Of a DNA stretch of 8,294 bases, positions 1 to 5,669 are shown one piece after another. The stretch is taken from the NCBI GenBank assembly GCA_012797725.1, contig JAAZON010000268.1, positions 1-8,294 on the forward strand. The letters are read 5' to 3'. A program made the position numbers and the translations under genes. How positions within the stretch are numbered: the stretch's first letter is position 1; the number at the start of each line of letters is the position of its first letter. The notes under the pieces are model-generated. The model made no database searches and had not been told where the DNA came from. It saw only the letters and a list, made by a program, of their open reading frames with translations. This DNA comes from SAR324 cluster bacterium. GTDB taxonomy: Bacteria; Bdellovibrionota; UBA2361; JAAZON01.

Positions 1-387
1 GGTTGCAGGATTACGACCTGTGCGAGCTTTTGACTGACGCACATAAAGCTTCCCAAGTCCCATCAGAGGAATCTTGTATCCCTTCTTCAGAGAATCTTTG
101 ATATAGCGAGAAATATCCTCGCAAAGGAGTTTAGCTTCGGCACGTTTGCGAAGCCCACAGAACCCTTTGATATTCTCAAAGAACTCACTTTGGGTATAGC
201 TCAATGTGCTGCCATTCTTTGGCTTCACAGCCACTTTCCATTTCTGGATGGGGGCAGGAGCTGGTTTTTCAACAACGACTTTTTTTACAGGAGCTTTCGC
301 TACCTTAGCTGGTTTAGCTTTAGTCGTAATTTTTGCTTTTTTTGCTACGGGTTTCTTAGCAACTTTCTTAATCGGCTTCTTTGCCAT
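1..387 (-). CDS. HU-family DNA-binding protein with lysine-rich N-terminal tail (3' end cut by window)
   Basis: This is a histone-like nucleoid protein that would bind and bend DNA as a dimer. The minus strand reads open for 129 codons from the ATG at 387-385 and runs off the left edge. Residues 1-45 are a Lys/Ala/Pro-rich tail with repeated KKVAKKPVAKK-like units. From about residue 60 the HU fold begins: two helices (about 64-102), then GLGKLYVRQSKARTGRNPAT, which matches the HU/IHF signature (GFGxFxVRxRxARxGRNPxT) including the DNA-intercalating arm R-N-P. The start is supported by GGAG (minus strand, 399-396), 8 nt before the ATG. N-terminal basic tails on HU are known in some lineages, for example Deinococcus; here the tail probably adds non-specific DNA affinity (inference). 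Family assignment is secure. The unseen C-terminus should be only about 20 residues. Confidence 0.93.
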   Translation of the reverse strand, partial: MAKKPIKKVAKKPVAKKAKITTKAKPAKVAKAPVKKVVVEKPAPAPIQKWKVAVKPKNGSTLSYTQSEFFENIKGFCGLRKRAEAKLLCEDISRYIKDSLKKGYKIPLMGLGKLYVRQSKARTGRNPAT

Positions 388-399
388 GGATCATTCTCC

Positions 400-435
400 A
401 AAAAAAAAGTTACGGGACATGTCCTAAATTGCCCG
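400..435 (-). promoter_or_regulatory. Hairpin plus T9 run in the HU leader
   Basis: Within the predicted HU leader, minus-strand CGGG (435-432) can pair with CCCG (416-413). A perfect palindrome GGACATGTCC lies at 415-424 and overlaps that stem. Four nucleotides later comes a run of nine T (408-400), directly against the GGAG ribosome site. This resembles a weak intrinsic terminator or attenuator, but the stem is short and the gap before the T run is unusual. The T/A run could also be just a flexible ribosome-site context. Confidence 0.3.
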
Positions 436-478
436 AAAAATGGGCCTGAAACAAGCTGAAGTCAGCAAGTTCGACCCA

Positions 479-507
479 AATATAGAGAGTTGCGACCAAG
501 AGATCAA
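479..507 (-). promoter_or_regulatory. Sigma-70-type promoter for the HU gene
   Basis: On the minus strand, TTGATC (507-502) and TATATT (484-479) are separated by exactly 17 nt. The -10 matches consensus at 5 of 6 positions and the -35 at 4 of 6. Transcription would start near 472, giving an 85-nt leader before the HU start codon. Confidence 0.55.
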
Positions 508-582
508 TAACAAAAATACAATCTGGCGACGAAATTTCATTATTTTATAGGCTGAAAATCACAGATTGGGTATCATCAGCAC

Positions 583-1239
583 ATGACTCTGAGAAATGCT
601 CTAGTGTTGTTCTTTCTTGGCCTTGGACTAAGTAGTGTGGAAAACTGCTATTTTTCGCCCATTTTAGAGGCTATTGCAGAAGAACGTGTCCTTCATGATA
701 GTTTCACTCTGGAGCTTCCTCAGCCTTTTGAGTGGGTTAAGGTCCCACAAGCATCTGTGGCAGCAGCCATGCGTCATCGATTGGCGAATTTTCCAACTTT
801 TAACATCCTAATATTGCCATCGAGGGCAAAAGAGGCTCAAAGTCCTCAAGATGCAGCTCAAGAGATATTGAAAAGCTATAGAGAGATGGGCCTCACCAAC
901 TCGAAAATTGAGCTTGTAGGTGAGCGGTGGCTCGGAGCTCATAGAGCCTACTACACTAAGCTTCAATATTTACTTAATAATGAGCAACTTAGAAGCATAG
1001 TGTATACAGTCACACTTCGGGATAAGGATTTAATATTGACCTATGTTGACCACGCTTCTAACCTCGAAAAAGATGCCGGCTTTTTGGAAGATATTCTCAA
1101 GGGCTTTAATATACTGGAAGCCCCACCACCAGAGACGGAAAGCACAGAAAGGTCATTTTCTTTGTTCTGGCTCGTTCCGGCTTTGGCGGTCGTTCTATTA
1201 TTAGGCATATCTGTTGCGTTCTTAATCTTGCGGAATTGA
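583..1239 (+). CDS. Exported protein of unknown function with C-terminal membrane anchor
   Basis: I do not recognise this 218-residue protein. Its layout is clear: a hydrophobic N-terminal segment (residues about 5-18) that looks like a signal sequence, a soluble mixed alpha/beta domain (about 36-178), a short Pro/Glu linker (PPPETESTE, about 180-189) and one C-terminal transmembrane helix (about 193-216) ending in RN. It would therefore be held on the outer face of the inner membrane with almost no cytoplasmic tail. The single Cys after the signal region (VENC) does not fit a lipobox. The globular part, with phrases such as RAYYTKLQYLLNN followed by a strand-rich stretch, loosely recalls PsbP/DUF1795-like domains that begin with a hydrophobic substrate-like strand, but this is only a resemblance. 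No good SD precedes the ATG at 583; I keep it because the signal sequence starts right there. It stands alone, 344 nt before the next start in the same direction. Confidence 0.75.
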   Translation: MTLRNALVLFFLGLGLSSVENCYFSPILEAIAEERVLHDSFTLELPQPFEWVKVPQASVAAAMRHRLANFPTFNILILPSRAKEAQSPQDAAQEILKSYREMGLTNSKIELVGERWLGAHRAYYTKLQYLLNNEQLRSIVYTVTLRDKDLILTYVDHASNLEKDAGFLEDILKGFNILEAPPPETESTERSFSLFWLVPALAVVLLLGISVAFLILRN

Positions 1240-1430
1240 TTAAAAAGAGTCTTAAGTTCGCTGCCACATCCCTTTTCTTGCATGCCCCTATTCTTCTCCA
1301 CAAATTTACGGAGAAAGCCTTGGTGTTATTTCTTACCGCCTCTTTCGGACACGGCCGTTAGCCTATGTAGCTTGGTCCTTGTTAGATAATCACATTGCCT
1401 GCCATAATCATTATCGTTTTGCCAGATTGT

Positions 1431-1460
1431 CTGAACTGAACAATTTGAAGGGTGTATAAT
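1431..1460 (+). promoter_or_regulatory. Promoter of the AI-2E/PerM-family gene
   Basis: A perfect -10 TATAAT lies at 1455-1460, with a weak -35 candidate CTGAAC at 1431-1436 (18-nt spacer). Transcription would start near 1467. That places the upstream in-frame TTG (1463) outside the mRNA and supports translation from ATG 1484. Confidence 0.5.
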
Positions 1461-1483
1461 ATTTGGGGTCAAAAGGAAATCTA

Positions 1484-2566
1484 ATGATGCAAGCGAATTC
1501 AAATCTATCAACACAACGTTGGATTGTTGGAGCAACATGCATAGTAGGACTGCTGATTGGCATTGCCTTGATTCTAAGACCTTTCTTGGTTCCCTTATTG
1601 TGGGCTTCGGTTTTGGCAATATCTAGCTATCCCTTGTTTAAAGTCATTCTAAGGTTTTCTCCCAGACGTCGAAATCTTTCAGCTCTTCTAAGCAGTATAA
1701 TAATGGCTTTGGTGGTTGCCAGCATTATTTTTCCGTTTTTATTCTCCATAGCGAAAGAAATGGAGACATTAACAAAATTCCTCCAGACCTTCAAAGAGCA
1801 AGGCCATCCAGATTTTATTTTACAAATACAAAAGATCCCCTTTGTTGGCCAAATCCTTCACAACTATGTCAATCAACTTCAAGAGGAAGAGGCGTTGTTA
1901 GTTGATCTTCTGAGCCAATACCGCGCCCAACTTTTGCGTGCAGTGGGTTTTGCAGCGAAAAACATCCTCTCGTTTTTTGCTCAATATTTGGTTTGTTTCT
2001 TTGCTTTGTTCTTTCTTTATCGTGATGGAAATAAAATTGCCAATCAGTTGAAAGCGTTATTGACCTATGTAGTTGGAGAACACCTGAGCAGCCATATAAT
2101 AGGAATTAAGGGATTAGTGAAAGCTGCCGTTTATGGCACACTCCTAACAGCAGTCATCCAAGGGATTCTTGCGGGCATTGGCTATGCCGTATGTGGCGTC
2201 TCAGCTCCCATATTCCTTGGATTGCTCACCGCTTTATTTGCGTTAATCCCCTTTGGAACTCCCGTTGTTTATGTATCAGTCTCAGTGGCGCTCTTCCTAA
2301 GTGAAGTTCCATTGTATTATCCAATCGGATTGTTCATCTGGGGAGTTTGCGTAGTTAGCCTAGCTGACAATGTTATAAGACCTTTTTTCATAAGCCAGGC
2401 AACTGAACTACCCATTATCCTTGTCTTCTTTGGAGTTCTTGGTGGCATTGCAGCCTTTGGCTCAATAGGGGTTTTTCTTGGTCCTGTTGTGATGGTGGTT
2501 GCAATAGCTCTCTGGAAAGAACTCTTGGGGGCTGCAAATCTGAACAAAGACGATTCTTTTGCATAG
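1484..2566 (+). CDS. AI-2E family transporter (PerM/YdiK-type membrane protein)
   Basis: A 360-residue polytopic inner-membrane protein of the AI-2E exporter/PerM family. Some members export autoinducer-2 and others act as Na+/H+ antiporters, so the substrate cannot be read from sequence. The family order is visible: two N-terminal helices (about 13-49), a third (about 64-87), a soluble amphipathic region of about 60 residues, a helix ending in FFLYRDG, then the conserved core with AVIQGILAGIGYAVCGVSAP, LIPFGTPVVY, DNVIRPFFI and FLGPVVMVVAIALWKEL. The length is typical. The start ATG 1484 has AGGA 6 nt upstream (1474-1477). A TTG seven codons earlier is in frame but lies between the -10 box and the predicted transcription start. 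The gene is monocistronic by spacing. No damage is seen. Confidence 0.92.
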   Translation: MMQANSNLSTQRWIVGATCIVGLLIGIALILRPFLVPLLWASVLAISSYPLFKVILRFSPRRRNLSALLSSIIMALVVASIIFPFLFSIAKEMETLTKFLQTFKEQGHPDFILQIQKIPFVGQILHNYVNQLQEEEALLVDLLSQYRAQLLRAVGFAAKNILSFFAQYLVCFFALFFLYRDGNKIANQLKALLTYVVGEHLSSHIIGIKGLVKAAVYGTLLTAVIQGILAGIGYAVCGVSAPIFLGLLTALFALIPFGTPVVYVSVSVALFLSEVPLYYPIGLFIWGVCVVSLADNVIRPFFISQATELPIILVFFGVLGGIAAFGSIGVFLGPVVMVVAIALWKELLGAANLNKDDSFA

Positions 2567-2574
2567 CCATTTAG

Positions 2575-2612
2575 CCCCGAAAGCTTTGGCCTAAGCGAAA
2601 GGCGGAACGGGG
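2575..2612 (+). terminator. Possible weak terminator after the AI-2E/PerM-family gene
   Basis: CCCCG (2575-2579) pairs with CGGGG (2608-2612). Inside it, GCTTT (2583-2587) can pair with the AAAGGC region (2598-2603) with one bulge. The stem is followed by ACTTTCTT, a poor U tract. It starts 8 nt after the stop codon, which is where a terminator would be expected, but the stem is imperfect. Confidence 0.25.
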
Positions 2613-2618
2613 ACTTTC

Positions 2619-2646
2619 TTGCTTAGCTGAATCATACTGCTATATT
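2619..2646 (+). promoter_or_regulatory. Candidate promoter for the arginase-like gene
   Basis: TTGCTT (2619-2624) and TATATT (2641-2646) are separated by 16 nt. The -10 matches at 5 of 6 positions, but the -35 only in its TTG. Transcription from about 2653 would give a leader of roughly 175 nt that contains the hairpins at 2713-2778. Confidence 0.35.
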
Positions 2647-2712
2647 GGAATCAAGATATAGGCCCATTAAGGTCGGTAAATTTGAAAAATGGCTAATCTT
2701 CCTCCTTCGTCC

Positions 2713-2778
2713 GGCCTTGCGGGAGCAAGGCCCTCCTGGGCATTTAATTGAAGGAAGGGCCGAGGTTTTCGCTTGGCC
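2713..2778 (+). promoter_or_regulatory. Structured leader with mutually exclusive hairpins upstream of the arginase-like gene
   Basis: Three pairings overlap. Hairpin A is a perfect 8-bp stem, GGCCTTGC (2713-2720) with GCAAGGCC (2725-2732), loop GGGA. Hairpin B is a 7-bp stem with one G-U pair, GGCCGAG (2758-2764) with CTTGGCC (2772-2778). The alternative stem joins the 3' arm of A to the 5' arm of B: GGCCCTCCT (2729-2737) with AGG (2752-2754) plus AGGGCC (2756-2761), one bulged A. So 1:2 and 3:4 compete with 2:3, the logic of an attenuator or riboswitch. No U run follows hairpin B, so control would have to be at translation or be protein-mediated. It matches no riboswitch class I know. It could also be a repetitive palindrome unit. 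Confidence 0.35.
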
Positions 2779-2828
2779 GGGAAATTATTTAATGAAGCTC
2801 TGTGAATATTTGGAATTTTGGAGGCAGT

Positions 2829-3428
2829 GTGTTTCACAAAACGCTCAACATTCAATTCATCCGTACTCACAATCAAGCGCTCGATCTTCTTGATAACGGA
2901 GATCATGTATTAATTTGTGACTTCCATGATGACAGACAGGCTGTCGCAATTGAAGCTGCTAAGGCCGGGATCCCTTTCGTTGCAAACGAAGCCAATTGGG
3001 TTAGCAAAGGCGAGTGCACAGGGAAATTAGGCCAATGGGTGCTTCTTCATCCTGAGTGGCAGGTAGAGACCATTGAAGATGCTTATATTCAAGGACCAAG
3101 ACCCCTTCGCACAGTCTCAAGAAATTTCAAAGTTCCTGAAGGCCCAATTGTACTTTCAATTTGTGCTGATTATTTTTTGCATAAAGGTACTACATGCTTT
3201 GACTACGACGGTTCCGAGAAGTTTTTAGGTCAGCGGCTTCATGCTCCAAGGGAAACGCTTTTGGAAGAAGCGCGTGCGCTATTTAGAGCCTTAAAGAGTG
3301 AAGGTATTGTAATTAAATCAGCTCATATGGCCGACTCTCCAAATTATGTACCAGAAGACAAGATTCCAATTTTGCATCGAGTCGTTCAAGAAGCATGGGA
3401 ACTTGAGGGCCTAGGGATGAGAAAATAA
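2829..3428 (+). CDS. UPF0489/arginase-like family protein
   Basis: A 199-residue soluble protein without signal peptide. I assign it to the UPF0489 group, an arginase-fold family that includes peptide arginases (hydrolysis of peptidyl-arginine to ornithine), from the order of motifs: H14-N15 (RTHNQAL), the metal motif D31-x-H33-x-D35 (CDFHDDR), NW at 56-57, then WVLLHPEW (70-77), the hydrophobic strand LSICADYF (109-116) and a C-terminal helix after a Y-x-P-E segment. LSICADYF falls where the family has LDIDxDFF, so the second metal pair keeps D114 but has Cys112 in place of one Asp. Activity may therefore be altered or lost. Start: GTG 2829 has GGAGG (2820-2824) 4 nt upstream. A GTG at 2802 would add nine residues but has no SD. 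Its nearest neighbour is the ATP-grasp-like gene 210 nt downstream. The family call is from memory of motifs, not a search. Confidence 0.6.
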   Translation: MFHKTLNIQFIRTHNQALDLLDNGDHVLICDFHDDRQAVAIEAAKAGIPFVANEANWVSKGECTGKLGQWVLLHPEWQVETIEDAYIQGPRPLRTVSRNFKVPEGPIVLSICADYFLHKGTTCFDYDGSEKFLGQRLHAPRETLLEEARALFRALKSEGIVIKSAHMADSPNYVPEDKIPILHRVVQEAWELEGLGMRK

Positions 3429-3638
3429 TCCGAATTTCGATGAGATTGAAAATCCAATCGAGTAGGCTTGCCCCACCGAAGATTTATTTAATCTCAAAGC
3501 CTTAGAATCTAATGGATTTTCTAACTTATCACCCATTTTTAATAGGATTTCTCAGCAAAGCATCAGGAAATGCAACTATGATCTTCTTTTCACCATAAGT
3601 ACATTAAATAGACATTTCTGCTATTATGGTTTTTCAGT

Positions 3639-4118
3639 ATGGACCCTCGACAACTAAATGAATTCCTCTTCACTGAGATACCGCTTCCATGCACAAAACC
3701 TCGCTTTTATCATGAGGGTCTAGATAGACTTGCCGCCTGGTCTAATGCTCTGCGTCCGGGTGCAAGCGAGAATTACCTGCGGGTTAGCGACAAGGCACTT
3801 CATCAATTCATGGAAGAGATCGCAGCACCCCTCGATGTTTTGCCTAAGTCAGATAAAGCTGTAAGTTTCGCCTCCATAGAAAGGACTCTCGCGTCAAGAC
3901 CTGAATACGAGTGCTCGGAAGCTACCACACCAGGTGTTGAACAAATAACCTGCCCCGCCACCCTTGCCTTGCGAATTGACTGCTTACTAGAGGGCCATCC
4001 TGACTTATTCAAACGCGCAAATGAAATAGGGGCGGATACTTCTTTATTACGGTCGCTTCATGAAGCCTTCGATGATGGCATGGGGGTATGGTTTGAGGTG
4101 TCAACTCAAGATATGTAG
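3639..4118 (+). CDS. N-terminal part of a frameshifted ATP-grasp-like protein (unrecognised domain)
   Basis: This 159-codon frame runs from ATG 3639 to TAG 4116-4118. I do not recognise its sequence: a mainly helical, soluble, mildly acidic domain with no signal or membrane segment. Its last natural-looking residues are DDGMGVWFE (up to codon 153). After that the reading frame one base back (4097 onward) continues as GVNSRYVGTDL and stays open into the downstream ATP-grasp-like ORF, which has no start codon or ribosome site of its own before GTG 4193. I infer a single ancestral gene of about 590 residues interrupted by one lost base between 4095 and 4118. No clear SD precedes the ATG. An in-frame stop at 3609 and no better start codon make 3639 the first plausible start. 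TATTAT at 3622-3627 would imply a nearly leaderless mRNA. Confidence 0.55.
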   Translation: MDPRQLNEFLFTEIPLPCTKPRFYHEGLDRLAAWSNALRPGASENYLRVSDKALHQFMEEIAAPLDVLPKSDKAVSFASIERTLASRPEYECSEATTPGVEQITCPATLALRIDCLLEGHPDLFKRANEIGADTSLLRSLHEAFDDGMGVWFEVSTQDM

Positions 4119-4192
4119 GCACAGATCTTTGTTGCAATGATCTTGAACTTCGCCGCCTTGAGAAATACGCCAAGGGAACAAAACATGACAAA

Positions 4193-5410
4193 GTGACCAC
4201 ACGACATCTTGCAGAGGGCTATTTTCCACAACCAGATTATCTTGATGGCAGACATCTTGCTTCCGAAGGGCATTATAGTTTCGAAATAATGAATCCTCAG
4301 ACCCTAAGAGCGGCAATTCCTCAAAAGTTTTTCGACGAATCAAAGCCCATCGCATTATTTTCATGTAACGCAATGACTCTCATCCGTCTTGGAAACAAAC
4401 TTATTACCTGTTCGCATTATAATCATGGATATGTTGATCCTCGCTTAATACCAAACCCGGCCGAGGAAAGGATTGAAAACTTGTTATATGGGCAACCTAC
4501 TTCTATTGCTGAAAAATGTGACCGACAATTTGCTAGGTATGCAAGGCAGGGTATTCGCTTTATAAACTATCTTGATACTGACATTCTTACGGACAAGCGT
4601 CTTGATGCCTCTGATGTTGTGGATCTGCTTATTGCAACGAGAGAACCTATCTACATAAAAGGTAGCATTTCAAGTGGTGGTCGTCATATAGCGAGACTTA
4701 GCTTCGATGACGATGGATGCCCATTCATCGAGACATCTTCTTTAGCGATAATCGATATAATTGAACGGGCTGTTGAGCGCGCGGACGAAGCCAAAGAGAA
4801 GATTGAAGACAAAGAGTCTCTACTTGTTTATCCAGAGCCTATGCGAGAAGAAGTGCTTGAAGAATTTAAGCGCCATGCTCAAAAAACTAAGATATCAGTG
4901 AGGTCCATCCTTTTAAGTATCCTTTCAAGCATAGATGACCCCATAATCGAAAGAGAGATCCCATTTGAACTTTGCAATGGAGCCCGTGTTGAATTTAGAG
5001 TCATTTGCCAGGCAGACGAAACCGACGAGGTTCCGCATGTAGTCGCACACTATTGTAAAGAAAGCACCGATCCTGTCGCTGCAAATATCAGCATTTCCGG
5101 TAGAGGGACCGCTAGTATGGAAGTTCTAAAAGAATTAGTAAAACAGCACCATTCACCTACTCAAAATGCTGACAATTACATGCAACAAATAGAAAAGTCG
5201 GTTAACCGTTTTGCCAAACATTACTTTGAACAAAAAGGCTTAAAGAGTTTTGCTGTCGATCTTGTGCCCGTATGGAACAATGAAAAAAAAGAGCTTGAAT
5301 TCTGGCTGCTAGAAGTTAAGGACAGATTTGGATTTACGGGTCTTTGGACAGTGGATCCCAAGTTGGCAGAAGAAGTGGAAAAGCGTCTGAGTATGAGGCG
5401 GCAAGAGTAA
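4193..5410 (+). CDS. ATP-grasp-like domain protein (C-terminal part of frameshifted gene)
   Basis: 405 codons from GTG 4193. The true open frame begins at 4097, just after a stop at 4094-4096. ATP-grasp enzymes join a carboxylate to an amine or thiol through an acyl-phosphate. Signs of the fold: a pre-ATP region (ALFSCNAMTLIRLGNK, about 54-69), the strand and loop IYIKGSISSGGRHI (153-166) with K156 as candidate ATP-binding lysine and a glycine-rich loop, EFRV (267-270), FAVDL (353-357) with D356 as candidate Mg ligand, and LLEVKDRFGFTGL (372-384), which matches the closing LEVN-x-x-PGF-x-G motif. There E374 is kept but the metal-binding Asn is Lys376 and the Pro is lost. The acceptor and donor cannot be told. 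The upstream arginase-like gene hints at peptide or guanidino/amine chemistry (inference). It has no ribosome site, consistent with frameshift of a longer gene. A C9 tract follows the stop. Confidence 0.6.
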   Translation: MTTRHLAEGYFPQPDYLDGRHLASEGHYSFEIMNPQTLRAAIPQKFFDESKPIALFSCNAMTLIRLGNKLITCSHYNHGYVDPRLIPNPAEERIENLLYGQPTSIAEKCDRQFARYARQGIRFINYLDTDILTDKRLDASDVVDLLIATREPIYIKGSISSGGRHIARLSFDDDGCPFIETSSLAIIDIIERAVERADEAKEKIEDKESLLVYPEPMREEVLEEFKRHAQKTKISVRSILLSILSSIDDPIIEREIPFELCNGARVEFRVICQADETDEVPHVVAHYCKESTDPVAANISISGRGTASMEVLKELVKQHHSPTQNADNYMQQIEKSVNRFAKHYFEQKGLKSFAVDLVPVWNNEKKELEFWLLEVKDRFGFTGLWTVDPKLAEEVEKRLSMRRQE

Positions 5411-5412
5411 TA

Positions 5413-5421
5413 CCCCCCCCC
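5413..5421 (+). repeat. Homopolymer tract C9
   Basis: Nine C in a row begin two bases after the stop codon of the ATP-grasp-like ORF. It is outside that gene, so slippage would not change its product. It is the longest G/C homopolymer I see in the window and a place where sequencing errors are likely. Confidence 0.9.
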
Positions 5422-5436
5422 TCAAAATTGGACAGT

Positions 5437-5631
5437 TTAATAACCGCAAAGAAGCTCTTCAACAAGTTTAGACAGACCAATGGCAGTTCTTTCTTTCACA
5501 AACTTTATCCTTACATAAGTTCCAATCAATGAGAACTTTGGGTCAGCAACACAAATTAGACACTTATCACGGAGAAAATCGATTAAGCCAGCTGCGAGAT
5601 AAACCACAAGTGAAGTTTTAACTACAATCAT
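5437..5631 (-). pseudogene. Short decayed-looking ORF, possibly a PIN-domain (VapC-like) relic
   Basis: A 64-codon minus-strand ORF from ATG 5631-5629, starting 38 nt after the pepF stop, with no SD. It opens MIVVKTSLVVYL. VapC-type PIN toxins open MIVVDTS followed by a hydrophobic helix, so the catalytic Asp would be Lys here. The later ADPKFSLIGTYV segment sits near where PIN domains keep a Glu in SxxxxE, again missing. The rest (LSKLVEELL) is helical. At half the usual VapC length and without acidic active-site residues it would be non-functional. The hydrophobic pattern could also be chance; an alternative likeness to the Cas1 N-terminus was considered and is weaker. Confidence 0.22.
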
Positions 5632-5669
5632 CAAGTCTGTGCTTGATACTATTTCAATTGCTTTTCCAC

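Noticed and set aside
1041..1301. Minus-strand ORFs opposite the 3' end of the exported-protein gene and its downstream gap
   Set aside because: The sequence is low in protein-like character, there is no ribosome site, and the plus-strand gene explains the region.
1294..1315. TTCTCC/GGAGAA inverted repeat after the exported-protein gene as a terminator
   Set aside because: The stem is six weak base pairs with a 10-nt loop and no T run follows, so it is not supportable as a terminator.
2645..2893. 82-codon plus-strand ORF from TTG in the leader of the arginase-like gene
   Set aside because: It has no ribosome site, overlaps strong hairpins and the start of the next gene in another frame, and its sequence resembles nothing. 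Most likely chance.
4082..4086. G5 run as the source of the ATP-grasp frameshift by homopolymer sequencing error
   Set aside because: The shifted frame has a TGA at 4094-4096, so a shift at the G5 run would still hit a stop. The change must lie after 4096.
4095..4118. Programmed -1 ribosomal frameshift
   Set aside because: No slippery heptamer and no evident downstream stimulatory hairpin; a simple one-base loss explains it better.
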